Shown here: positions 9,676 to 18,779 of the stretch, piece by piece
Layout of the letters: every line of letters starts with the position of its first letter
Numbering within the stretch: the stretch's first letter is position 1
NCBI GenBank assembly: GCA_026770575.1
Contig: MU657168.1
Span: forward strand, 251,722-275,597
Reading direction: 5' to 3'
Origin: Pelagophyceae sp. CCMP2097
Taxonomy: Eukaryota; Sar; Pelagophyceae
DNA: 23,876 bases
Position numbers and translations under genes: made by a program
Notes under the pieces: model-generated
What the model saw: the letters and a program-made list of their open reading frames with translations, nothing else
Databases searched by the model: none
What the model was told of the DNA's origin: nothing

Positions 9676-11327
9676 ATGGTCCGAGCCGTGGTGCTCGCGC
9701 TGGCTTGGTCCGCCTCGCATAGCTTTTGCTTCCAGGGTCCCTCGCGGCAGCGTGTGCCGCGACCAGCGTTCAGCGCGGATACCGATGGCATGGACGTCAC
9801 CGATGGCACAGCCGTTGCTGAATGCACGGCCGTGGACGACGCATTGGACGACGCCGCCATCGATTCGCTGGTCGTTGCGCGCGCGGCGCACCGGTCGCGG
9901 CGGGCGTTTTCTGAGGCGGACGCGATCCTTGCGCAACTCGTCGGCCTCGGCGTTTCCGTCGAAGACACCGTCGACGGCACGCGGTGGGCGAGGATTAGCG
10001 ACGCGGACGACGGCCCGGAGCTGCTCAACGTGCTCAACCTCGCAAAGGCCGCGCGCGCTTGTGCGGCGGACGAGGCCTCGGACGCCGACGCGGCGCGGTG
10101 CGTCGAGGCCCGGGCGCGCGAGGCCGCGGAAACGCTCGACGATTCGCGCTTCGTCCCGGAGGACCACCTCGCCGGCCGCACGGCAGCCGACGCAGCCTTT
10201 GCGTCAGTTCCCCCCTGGCAATCGCAAGTCACCCGCGGACTCTCTGTGGTAGCTTCGCGATGGCCGGGTGCACGGACGGCCGCCTGCTCGAGACGCTGGG
10301 CCGCGTCGCCGAGGGCGAGTTGCATCGCACGGCGGCGCGGCGGAAGACGGACGGCGTGTCCATGTCGAACCGCCACGTCTTCGAGAAGCTCGCTGCCGCG
10401 GGCGTGGCCTCCGACGCGAGCCCCGGCGCCGCCGGCGACGGGGCGTGGGACGACGCCGCCTTTGCGGGCGAGGCTTTTCTCCCGCGGGAGGAGGGCCACC
10501 ACGCCTTCTTCTCGCTCCGGGGCCTCGTTTGGAGGTGGCGCTACTCGGCGTCCAAGGAGGCGCGCGATTTGCCGCGGCCGCTGAAATGCACCGACGCCAT
10601 GCGCGCGGCGCCGTTCGTCGAAGCGCTGCCACTCGTCGTCGACCTCGGCTGCGGGTTTGGGACATCAATAATCGGGTGAGTTGTGCACTCTTTGTCGACC
10701 GCGCCGCCATCGAGCCGCCGCAGGCTCGCGCGCGGCGACGGCGGGGCCTGCAACTACCTCGGCGTCGACTCGTCGCCGGCGTGCATCCGCGTGGCGCGCG
10801 GCTTTGCTGAGCGCCTCGGCGTCTCGGACCGCTGCCGCTTCGTGCGCGCCGATTCCGAGGACGCTTTAAGATGGGCGGCGGCCGAGTACGGCGGCGGCGC
10901 TTCCCGAGTCCTCGTGCAGTTCCCGACGCCGTGCGCTGTCGGCGACGCGGAACTGGACGTTCGCGGGAAGCCGTTCATGTTCACGGTCAAGCTCGCAGGG
11001 CTCCTCGCGGCGGTGCTCGGCGACGGCGGCGAATTGTACGTCTCGTCCAACGTCGAGGACGTCGCGCTGCGGATCCTCGACGTCGCCGCCAGCGCCGGCT
11101 TCGCGCCCGCCGGAGATGGCGCGTTCCGGACGCAGAGCCCAGCCGCTGCGCGCGAGACGAAGCGACGGCAGCAATCCAACGAGCGGCGGTGCGTCGGGGC
11201 GCCGTGGCTCGAAGTTTCGCCGCTCCCGCTCCTTGCGCGGACGGAGACGGAGGGCATGCTGCTGTGCACGCAGCAGCCCGTCCACCGCGCGATACTCCGC
11301 GTTTCACCTCGGCCAGACTCGTCGTAA
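9676..11327 (+). CDS. TrmB-like SAM-dependent methyltransferase (tRNA m7G46 type), organelle-targeted, with CysRS C-terminal-like segment
   Basis: Proposed CDS: join(9676..10202, 10253..10675, 10724..11327), 517 aa; introns 50 bp (GTCAGT..GTAG) and 48 bp (GTGAGT..GCAG), both restoring frame. Residues 1-20 look like a signal peptide followed by a SHSFCF motif, as in red-lineage plastid precursors. Residues about 57-107 (ARAAHRSRRAFSEADAI, then GVSVEDTVDGTRWAR) match the small C-terminal domain of cysteinyl-tRNA synthetases. The methyltransferase fold starts with VVDLGCGFGTSIIG (motif I, split by intron 2), then YLGVDSSPACIRVA, LVQFPTPCAVGD (residues 383-386 are FPTP, as FPDPW in TrmB) and GGELYVSSNVEDVA. 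TrmB enzymes put the 7-methyl group on G46 of tRNA. The fold is confident; exact substrate and plastid destination are inferred. The second exon could be the real start (ATG 10260) if the first join is wrong. Confidence 0.82.
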
Positions 11328-11439
11328 GATTCGCACGTCTTCCGCACGAGTTCCGAGCGAGCGTCCATCGGTCTTACGATGTGGCGAAGGACCCTCGCGG
11401 TCCGGGCCCGAGAGACGATTTCTCGCCGACGTAAAGCGA

Positions 11440-11479
11440 GGGGCCTTGTACCGGGTACGAGGCCCCGGTACAAGGCCCC
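11440..11479. repeat. Perfect 16-bp inverted repeat, 8-base loop
   Basis: GGGGCCTTGTACCGGG at 11440-11455 is exactly complementary to CCCGGTACAAGGCCCC at 11464-11479, with an 8-base spacer. It lies between the TrmB-like stop and the eS12 start, in a 315-bp interval that otherwise shows only a pyrimidine-rich stretch before the eS12 ATG. It could fold in RNA from either side (3' end of one gene or 5' leader of the next) or be a tiny palindromic insertion. Confidence 0.9.
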
Positions 11480-11642
11480 AGTAGAGGACCCGTATGCGAC
11501 TCGCACGTGTGGGCGGCCGCGCGTTGTGCATATCCTTCGCCAAAAGGTCAGTGCGGGACCTCGGGTACAAAATGTCTTGCTTCGCCAACCTCGCCACTTC
11601 GCTAATCAGATTCCCATCGTCTCCCCACCCCCACACGCAACC

Positions 11643-12083
11643 ATGGCTGAGGAGGACGCACAGATGGAGGTCGAGGAGGCGCCGGCCGCCGAGGTCGAGG
11701 TCGTGGAGATGTCGGTCCTCGATGCGCTCAAGGACGTGCTGAAGAAGGCGCTGATCCACGGCGGCCTCAAGCGCGGCCTCCGCGAGGTGGCCAAGGCGCT
11801 CGACTCGCGCAGCGCCAAGCTGTGCTGCCTCGCCAAGGACTGCGACAACGCCGAGTACTCGCGCCTCGTGCGCGCGCTCTGCGACGAGTCTGGCGTGCAC
11901 CTCGTCATGGTCGACGAGGGCAAGCAGCTCGGCGAGTGGGCCGGCCTCTGCAAGATCGACCGCGACGGCGAGGCGACCAAGGTCGTGCGCTGCTCGGCGG
12001 CCGCCGTCACTGAGTTCGGCGAGGACACGCACGCGCTCAGCGTGCTCCTCAACTACCTCAAGACGGAGGCCGCGTCCGCGTAA
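11643..12083 (+). CDS. RPS12: Small-subunit ribosomal protein eS12
   Basis: Intronless, 146 aa. The start ATG at 11643 is in CAACCATGG and follows a pyrimidine-rich leader, common for ribosomal protein genes. The N-terminus is short and acidic ([12 protein letters not shown]). The core [26 protein letters not shown], then [41 protein letters not shown] and the C-terminal block near [18 protein letters not shown] are the classical eS12 signature of the L7Ae/L30e-like fold. It is a component of the cytosolic 40S beak. Length is normal for the family. No oddities are seen. Confidence 0.97.
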   Translation: MAEEDAQMEVEEAPAAEVEVVEMSVLDALKDVLKKALIHGGLKRGLREVAKALDSRSAKLCCLAKDCDNAEYSRLVRALCDESGVHLVMVDEGKQLGEWAGLCKIDRDGEATKVVRCSAAAVTEFGEDTHALSVLLNYLKTEAASA

Positions 12084-12560
12084 GCGGACCCGAGTCCGGC
12101 GATAGAGCGTCGGGGCCGACGGACGACCCGAGAGGTAACTGAAGCCCCCGTATCTAACTATAATCGCATCTGTCGCCTCGACTCCAAACGCCCGTGCAAG
12201 CCCCGGCCAGAAATACCTTTAAAAAGTTCTAAGGCATCCCGCTTGAGCCTTAGTAAGTTGAGGAGATTGGCTGTTGGATTGATTCATGGGGTGGTCGAGA
12301 TCTCGGGCCGGTGCAGCGTTGTACACCACCCTGTCGCGAGTGGAAGCGGTCCAAGACTGGAGCCTCGCACGCGCTTCATGGCCCTCAGCACTTCAATGTG
12401 ATACTGAATCAAATCCTGCTTGACCGCCTCGCCGAGAAGGGTATCGATGAAACCGCAGAAAGCACGTTGATAAATCCGACGTTGCCTAAACTTGCCTTGC
12501 CTCGCGCCGTCCGACGCTCCTCTCGGACCGGCGTTTCAGTTGCGCGGACTCGGCGGCCTC
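12084..12560. other. Intergenic interval after eS12
   Basis: The first 200 bases are AT-richer (CTAACTATAATCG, TTTAAAAAGTTC) and probably hold the eS12 3' UTR. No RNA gene or convincing exon is seen. An upstream exon of the following gene could be hidden between 12490 and 12560, where its frame stays open without an ATG. Confidence 0.4.
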
Positions 12561-15475
12561 ATGTGGGCCTCTGCGTCGGTCTTCGAGAGCGCCGAGGCAG
12601 CGCAGTCGGCTTTCCCAGAAGCGGCGAAAATCTCGACGGTGCGCCTCGAGCTCGCGTTCGAGGCGCCACCGGTGTGCGACGGCGAGGCGGGCGAGGTTTC
12701 GGCGAAGCGATTCCTCGAGGGCCTCGAGAGCCTCGCGGCGGCGGACGGCGGCCAGTCGCGCGTGGTCAAGTTTAAAGACGCGAGCTCGGACGACTGGGTC
12801 GACGACCTTGGCTCGCGCGCGGCCGGCGTCCGTTGCCGCTCCCCGGGGCCCGACCCCCTCTCGCGGCGTGTGCTTGCGTTGTGATAAAGCTCAGGAATCT
12901 GCGGCATTCGTCGACGTCGCCTCGTAGGTTTGCAGCTTTCAAGGCCCGGTGCGCAGACGCCTGGGACGACAACGTCGAGATCAAGCTCGACGTCGTCGTC
13001 GAGCCCGTCGCCGCGCCCGACGCCGAAGAGGGCCAGGCTTCGCCGCCGCGCAGCGGCGCAATCGTGGTTCGCGCCACGACGCCCCCGGGCGCGCCCGCCA
13101 CCACGCCGCCGGCCGAGCGCGCGCCGCTCTCGCCGCGGAATTCGAACGCCAACTCGATTCCCCAGAAACAGCGCCCCGGCGGCATCGGCGTGTCGGCGCA
13201 GAAAGGGGCCTCCAAGGCCCCGGCGCCGCGCGCGAGCGCCGCGTCGCCGCGCATGAGCGTGGCATCGCCGCGCGCGAGCGTCGCGCCGCGCGCGGGCCGG
13301 CCGAGCGCGGCGAGCGGCTTCTCGGCGCGGAAGGACGCGGACCCCCGGGGCCGCGAGGCGGAGACGCCCGCCCGGGGCCGCGCGGCGGAGACGCCCGACC
13401 GCAAAGTCACCATGGCGGAGCGGGGCCGATCCGTGGTATTTCGGTGCCGATCCGTGGAAGGCGGCCGCTCCGGCGAGGCTGCCGTTGGTGAGTCGCGGCA
13501 CCGCTCGCGGTCGCGTGGCGCGCACGCGGCGGCGGAGGACGCCGAGCGTTCGCGGCCCCGCGCGTCGAGCGCTGCTGGACGAAAGCCGCCGCGGACGCCG
13601 TCAGCAAGACGGCCGTCAGCGACGGCGTCGACGGCGCTGGCGCTGGTGGCGCCGGCTTCTGCGACGCGGGGCCGCGGCAACGCGAAGGGCCGCGGCGGCC
13701 TGCACAGCTCGACTGCTTCGTCTGCGAAGAAGCGGACGTCGCAGCAGTTTGCGACGGACGACGCCAACACGCACACGTCGTTCGAGTCCACTCTCGGCAA
13801 CTGCGCCACGGCCAAAGCGCCGCGGACGACGGCGCACCACGTGGCCATCTACGTGGCCCCGGACGTCTCCGCGCGCCAGCAGCGCGGCGGCGGCGGCGCG
13901 TCGGCGGCGGCTTCCGCGCGGAAGATGTCGGAGGCGCGCATCGCGAAGCTGGAGCAGGAGCTCGCCGACAAGGCGTGCGAGTTGGCGCTGGCCCATGACG
14001 ACATCGCAGAGCTCGCAGAAAACGGCGGCTCGGCGGCGCTCCGGAGCAAGCTCGACGCCAAGTTCACCGTCGAGCACCTCGAGGCCGAGCTGCGGTCGGC
14101 GTCGCAGCGCTGCCTGGCGGGCGACGAGGCCGCGGAAGCGGATTGCGACAAGTGGGGGAAGTTGCTCGCCGCGCACCCGGAACGCATCAAACGCGCCGCC
14201 GCAGTGCGCAAGGCGTGGGACGAGGCCCAGAAGCCTTTGAACGACGCGGCTTTGGACCGCACGCGGCGCGTCGTACCCCCGTCAGTGCACACGGGAGCGT
14301 CGCGCGCGGCCCTCGCCGCCGCGGGCCTGCCCGACGCTTTGGCGGCGCGTGTCATGGCCGAGCGCGCTTTGTGGCTCGTGCGGACACCCGCGCGCCGCGT
14401 GGCCAAGACGATGCTCGCCGACTTGCGCAAGCTCGACCTCCAGCGCCTCGACCTCGTCGAGCTGCGCGCTTTGTACGCGGCGACGCCCGCGCAGTTCGAG
14501 GCCGACGCCGACGGTGCAAAGCAGGCCTGGCGCGAGGACTTGCGAGGCAAGCTCGTCGCCCTCGTTGCTAAAGAAGGCGCCGGCGACCTCGACGCGGGCA
14601 AACGGCGCCACGCCGCCTACGCCGACCTGCCGAGCGACGCCGACGAGACGCTCGCCCCGCTCTTCGACGCCGCCCTCGCGCCCGACGACGAAGACACCGC
14701 CGCGCCGCCGGCCGCCGCCGCCGACCAGCGCGGCAACGAGCTCGAGCTGCTCATGGCCGCACGCCGCGCCGCCCAGCTCGAGGCCCCCGCATCCGGCGAC
14801 GCGGCGCCCGAGCTGCGCCCGCCGCCGAAGCGCCTCGCGGCCAGCGACCCGCGCGCGCTCATGCTCGCGACCATCGTCGGCGGCGGCGCACCGGCCGCGC
14901 CGCCGCCCGCATTCATGGCCGAGCTCCTGAAAAAGCGCGCGGCCGCGTCGGCGGACGACGGTGCGCAAAGCGCCTCGCCGCCGGCGGTGCCGGCGTTCCT
15001 GGCCGAGCTCCAGAGGAAGAAGCGCACGGCCGCGTCGACGGACGACGGTGCGCAAAGCGCCTCGCCGCCGGCGGTGCCGGCATTCATGGCCGAGCTCCTG
15101 AAAAAGCGCGCGGCCGCGTCGACGGACGACGGTGCGCAAAGCGCCTCGCCGCCGGCGGTGCCGGCGTTCCTGGCCGAGCTCCAGAGGAAGAAGCGTGCGG
15201 CCGCGCCGCCGGACGACGGTGCGCAAAGTGGCTCGCCGCTGCGGCCGGCGTTCATGGCCGAGCTCCTGAGGAAGCGCGCCGCGCCGTCGCCGCCGCCGCC
15301 GCCCGTCGGTGGCCAGGGTGGCCCGAAACCCGAGTTCTTCGCCGAGCTCGTCGCCCGGCGCGCGGCGCGGCCGCCGCGGCCGCCGGCGGACGACGGAAAC
15401 GCGCCGGCAGCACGGGCTCCCTTCCTCGCCGAGCTCGCGGCGCGCCTCCGCGATCCAGTGGACCCGCCGCCCTGA
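12561..15475 (+). CDS. Coiled-coil, proline-rich protein with C-terminal FxAEL repeats
   Basis: Proposed CDS: join(12561..12880, 12928..15475), 955 aa, with a 47-bp intron (GTGATA..GTAG); the join is the weakest part. The N-terminal 100 residues are globular (VRLELAFEAPPV, KFKDASSDDWVDDL). Residues about 140-430 are low-complexity, basic, S/P/R/A-rich, probably disordered. A coiled coil (EARIAKLEQELADKACEL) sits at about 438-475, followed by a helical region to about 700. The end, from residue 768, has five close and two diverged copies of P-A-F-[LM]-A-E-L-[LQ]-[KR]-K-R, 28-29 residues apart, in proline-rich linkers. The hydrophobic-acidic-basic pattern faintly recalls actin-binding WH2 motifs, but the WH2 spacing and glycine are not met, so function is open. 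Long frames on the opposite strand are shadows. Confidence 0.65.
14909..15331 (+). repeat. 84/87-bp coding tandem repeat, organised as 171-bp dimers
   Basis: Unit starts are at 14909, 14993, 15080, 15164 and 15248. Odd units read AFMAELL.KR and even units AFLAELQRKKR, so the array grew by duplicating a two-unit block. The first 84 bp of the two dimers (14909 and 15080) differ at one base, which points to a recent duplication. Later units decay, with diverged copies near 15331 and 15418. Confidence 0.9.
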
Positions 15476-15802
15476 CCCACCGCCCCCGTCGAGTGCGCGC
15501 GTGGCCTTAAGGCTCCCTGATTGACGTCCTTCTCCTTCGCGCGGTGTTGGTGCGTGCCACAAGTTCGCGCGAGCGTGCTGGCCGGCGAGGCCCGCGCTGC
15601 GGCAGGCGCGCGGAGCGTCGCAGGGGCAGACCGGGACGACGGACTTGCACGAGGAGCTTGGATGCGTTTGACGGTAGAGCCCGTCCAAGTGCGCCAATGC
15701 AGCGGCGTCTTCGGCCTCTTGTATCGATTTGCCTGGCTCTGGGCACCGATGTCTTGGTTTCTCGGGCCGATCGAAGCGTCCGCTCTAGGCGGCCGACCAT
15801 CG
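15476..15802. other. Intergenic interval with open but unrecognised frames
   Basis: Two overlapping plus-strand frames are open here, but both run on into the palindromic repeats downstream and show no domain. I do not call a gene. Confidence 0.4.
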
Positions 15803-15879
15803 CCTGCGAGTCCCTTGGATTTGATCTGGTTTACAAAATGGAATTATTTAGAAAAAAATGAAAATGGGGGACTCGCAGG
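15803..15879. mobile_element. Small palindromic element A (77 bp), MITE-like
   Basis: Ends are exact inverted repeats: CCTGCGAGTCCC at 15803-15814 and GGGACTCGCAGG at 15868-15879. The 53-bp interior is AT-rich and A-rich (TTAGAAAAAAATGAAAATG), in contrast to the GC-rich flanks. Element B at 16447 shares the same ends. No clear target duplication is seen. Confidence 0.75.
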
Positions 15880-16460
15880 ATTTCGGGGTCCGACGGGGAG
15901 GTTAGTACTCAGGTTACTAGTAGGGCCAAACGCCCGGTGCACCGGTGGGTCGCGGCCCCGTGTGCCCCGGCCCTGGTTTCGCTACCAACCCTCCCTGGAG
16001 GGGTCAATCCGGCGGCTAGCTGCGGTTGCACCGCCAACGGGCGCGTATCGGCGCCGCTCTGGCCGCGGGACCGAGGTGTGTTCGTCGCGCTACCGGGTTT
16101 GCGCGGCTTGCGGGGACCCGGCGCGGTCCCCGGCGGTGGGGCCCGGTCCGGGTGGGCCCGGGGGGATCCGAACCGGTCCACACCGTCGTGAAGACGCGTT
16201 TCCGCCGCGCACCTCTTGGTCAAATAAGATTGGATTAAATCTAAATTATTGAGATTTTGATCGAGCTCAGGGGCGCGCGTCGGTCCTGCGTCCAGAGCGA
16301 CGCGGATACGCGCTCGTTGGTGGTGAAACCGCGGCTAGCCGCCGGATTGGCCCCACCGGGGGCGGCGGTCGCGAAACAAGGACCGCCGGCCGAGCGCGTG
16401 GCGACTTGTACCGAGCGAACACTCCCACTGGCAGCCTCCCCTATATCCTGCGAGTCCCCT
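15867..16460. mobile_element. Foldback structure with 104-bp inverted arms
   Basis: Arms at about 15970-16073 and 16281-16384 are inverted copies. By eye, the core 74 bp (16000-16073 versus 16281-16354) matches at 65 positions without gaps. The outer ends (GGGACTCGCAGGATTTCGGGG on the left; the complement of CCCCTATATCCTGCGAGTCC on the right) are also inverted repeats and are shared with palindromes A and B. The 207-bp spacer contains an AT-rich segment (16214-16254). No protein is evident. Confidence 0.7.
16214..16254. repeat. AT-rich segment C, related to the interior of element B
   Basis: GGTCAAATAAGATTGGATTA.. ending TTATTGAG aligns well with the complement of element B's interior (GGTCAATAACTTGGATTAGA.. 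ending TTATTGACC). It lacks the CCTGCGAGTCCC ends, so it looks like a stripped or internal copy. Confidence 0.6.
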
Positions 16461-16517
16461 GGTCAATAACTTTAAATTAATCTAATCCAAGTTATTGACC
16501 ATACGGGGACTCGCAGG
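16447..16517. mobile_element. Small palindromic element B (71 bp), MITE-like
   Basis: A nearly full-length hairpin. Outer arms are CCTGCGAGTCCCC (16447-16459) and GGGGACTCGCAGG (16505-16517); inner arms are GGTCAATAACTT (16461-16472) and AAGTTATTGACC (16489-16500). Both pairs are exact. The loop is 16 bp of AT-rich sequence. Same ends as element A. Confidence 0.8.
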
Positions 16518-16551
16518 CGAGTGGGCGGCCGACTTTTTCAGGAGAGATCCC

Positions 16552-16746
16552 CAGATGGGTGGTTCCTTGGGTCAGATAGGTGGTCCTCTATTTTTACTAG
16601 GAATTAGGAATTCCTAGACGCTTCGGGAAGATCGATGGTTGCCATTGTTTTAAACTTTTTCTCGGGGCTGATCGGTGGTTCTGCCTTTTATGTCCTTCAC
16701 ATAGGTGGTTCTTCGTAGGTGGTTCTCGGGGCAGGTAGGTGGTTAT
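16552..16746 (+). repeat. Left subterminal cluster of AGGTGGTTC-type motifs
   Basis: Seven copies of (C)AGATAGGTGGTTC-like sequence start near 16552, 16573, 16629, 16669, 16699, 16714 and 16732. The first is the terminal repeat. A palindrome TAGGAATTCCTA sits among them at 16605. Confidence 0.75.
16605..16616. repeat. Palindrome TAGGAATTCCTA, copy 2
   Basis: Same 12-mer as at 9528 and 23694. A partial copy (CTAGGAATTAGG) abuts on the left at 16598. Confidence 0.85.
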
Positions 16747-16749
16747 ACT

Positions 16750-17420
16750 TTGCCAGGGTCATTTCAGTGGCACGGTGCCAAAAAATGCCCCTGTGGACCC
16801 TTGTCCGTCTGGTTTGCGGAGTAATTTATCCTTCTATAGATGGACCCTATTCCGCCGTGTCAATCAGACAAGCGACACGGCGGCGGCTACGACAACGATG
16901 GCACCGTCGTCTTTGTCACGCTGCTCGGCCCCGCGACGTTCCAGGTCGTCTCGTCCTCGTCGCCCAGAAGGACGCGAACGTCTGCAGGATGCTTTTTCTA
17001 CTATTTTGCACTCCAATGAGGCTGCTCAAGCCAACAGGCGGGGCCGCCGCGGCTGGATCCCACACAATGGCTTTTTTCGTGTCGCCCTGAAGGCGGCTTG
17101 TGATGGATCTTGCTGCACCGGATCGGCCTCGACCCTGCGCTGGGTGAAACGACAGCGGGCCTTTGAGGGCCATTTCACCTCGGGGGAGCAGCGGCGCTAT
17201 ACAAAGTATTGGCGCCGCCGCCCTTCTTTTCGTCGTCACGGTATATATTGGGTGTCTTGATGGGTGCGTGTCCCAGAGCTCTCAAGGGCGGCCGCTTGGA
17301 TGTGGGGTGCGCGAGGTAGATGCGGAGCATGCGGCCGTGGAACTCCATGTAGGCGAGGCACTCTAGCAGCGAGACATCGTCCTTACCGCCGCCGCGTAAC
17401 CGACGTTGGCGCAGCAACAG
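16750..17420. other. Element interior, possible coding fragments only
   Basis: A 173-codon frame (16739-17260) and others are open, but composition suggests chance. One short stretch near 16890-16950 reads YDNDGTVVFVTLLGPATFQV and looks protein-like, though it stops soon after. This may be a gene fragment captured in the element. Confidence 0.3.
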
Positions 17421-17870
17421 GGCGTGTGCGTTGGAACGGACGTCGGTGCGACCCTCGAAACAGCAATCGGGTAGGTATGGTGCTCCGACACCGGCACGGC
17501 AGTCGAAGCGGAGCGGAGCGCGGACGTCGGCACGGCAAACGGAACAGCATGGGGCGCACGTCGGCGCGATCATCAGAACGGCAGTCGGAACGGTCAGGGC
17601 GCATGCGTTGGAATAGACGGTCGGCGCAACCATAGGCTCTGCAGTCGCGAGGCGCGGACGTCGGCGCGGCAAACGGAACAGCACGGGACACAGGCTTTGG
17701 CTCGGTCGTCGGAACAGCAGTCGGAACGGGTCGGGGCTTGGGCGTTGGAATTGGCCGTCGACGCGACCATCAGCACGAGAGTCGGAGCGGCGCGAGGCGC
17801 GCACGTCGGCACGGCCATCGGAACAGCACGGGGCTCTGACGTCGGACGTCGGCACGGTCGTCGGAACAGG
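17421..17870. repeat. Degenerate tandem repeat of 135-177 bp
   Basis: Three diverged copies start at about 17421, 17598 and 17734, each opening with GGCG..GCGTTGGAA and later carrying GACGTCGGCACGGC and CGGAACAGCA. On the minus strand parts read as short threonine/proline-type repeats (VPTAVPT, SAPR, VPFAAPT) broken by frame changes, as from a decayed low-complexity protein. Confidence 0.6.
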
Positions 17871-18779
17871 ATGCTCGTGAACCAAAAGGACGGAATCGGA
17901 CAGACGCTGCTCGAGTCCAAGTTCGTCACGGGCGACTCCATTTCGCGGCGAACGCGAGCTTTGAAGGCGCTCGTGGGCCGCGCATGTGGCGCCGGTTCCG
18001 TGGCGTCGCTGGACGTCGCGAAGCGACTCGGCGACGGCTGGACGGCCATGTCGCTCGAGGAGGGACTCGGCAGTCCGGACGGGCTGCTGCGCATTTCGGA
18101 CGTGCTGTCGTCGAGCCGTGGCGAAGCGGGCGTGTTTTCGACGATCATCGCAGAGGCTACCGCGGCGCACGGACTCGCGCTCGACGCGGGTGGCCTTTTA
18201 CGGGCCCGCGTGGGCTGGTCCGAAAAGGCGCCCGGCTCTCGCGGTGCAGCGGACGTATCGGACGGCCCGGATGGCCCGGACGGCCACGCGCGGCGCTCAC
18301 GGAAGAAGCCGCGAGGTACGGTCGTGCGACTCACAATTTTTGTGTTCACGGAGGAATGGGAGAGGACGTATTCCAAGACGCACACTCCGGCCGCTCATCG
18401 CATGCTCGTCGCCAAGTACTTGGCAATCCCTGATTGGGCTGCTGCGAGGCTGCGCGACGACGACGATTCCATCTGCGAGGGCGTCAAATGGGGGGAGACA
18501 CACGAAGAGTGGGAAGTCTCAGTTCGGCGCAACGACACGCGCGAGCTTGACACGCTAATGCGCCTCGGATCTGGCGCGCCATATGTCGCGAACGCGCTGC
18601 ACGAGCAGCCAGACGGGCTCGAACCGCAGTTTTACGAGGTTGACATCGACGGAGACGACGATGTTCCGACGAGCCCGGTGCCGCAGACGGGGCAGCAGGA
18701 TCCGTGGCGCCGCCCGAGGGAGCTCGAGACAAAGTGCACGGTGAAGGTATCCATTGTCTGCGAGGCCGTGGGCGAGTGA
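17871..18779 (+). CDS. Unrecognised 302-aa protein inside the putative element
   Basis: An uninterrupted frame runs from ATG 17871 to TGA 18779. The frame is open upstream, but that part is repeat sequence, so I choose this ATG. The product has an N-terminal helical region (SRRTRALKALVGR, SLDVAKRLGDGW), a basic, glycine/proline-rich linker near residues 130-145 (DGHARRSRKKPRG), and a C-terminal part with beta-like stretches (TVVRLTIFVFTEEWERTY, WEVSVRRNDT) and an acidic patch (DIDGDDD). The closing stretch TVKVSIVCEAVGE is beta-like. I recognise no family and see no DDE/D, zinc-finger or polymerase motif. Amino-acid use looks like real protein, less repetitive than the flanks. It may be cargo of the element or a host gene with no link to it. 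Confidence 0.5.
   Translation: MLVNQKDGIGQTLLESKFVTGDSISRRTRALKALVGRACGAGSVASLDVAKRLGDGWTAMSLEEGLGSPDGLLRISDVLSSSRGEAGVFSTIIAEATAAHGLALDAGGLLRARVGWSEKAPGSRGAADVSDGPDGPDGHARRSRKKPRGTVVRLTIFVFTEEWERTYSKTHTPAAHRMLVAKYLAIPDWAAARLRDDDDSICEGVKWGETHEEWEVSVRRNDTRELDTLMRLGSGAPYVANALHEQPDGLEPQFYEVDIDGDDDVPTSPVPQTGQQDPWRRPRELETKCTVKVSIVCEAVGE

Noticed and set aside
12772..13848. 358-codon minus-strand frame
   Set aside because: Antisense to the coiled-coil protein, low-complexity and without recognisable features.
14282..15697. 471-codon minus-strand frame
   Set aside because: Antisense shadow of the FxAEL repeat gene in GC-rich DNA; arginine-rich with no domain.
15521..16252. 243-codon plus-strand frame
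   Set aside because: It runs through palindromic element A and one foldback arm, and shows no domain.
17175..18170. 331-codon minus-strand frame over the tandem repeat
   Set aside because: It overlaps the better-composed plus-strand ORF and consists mostly of degenerate repeat translation.
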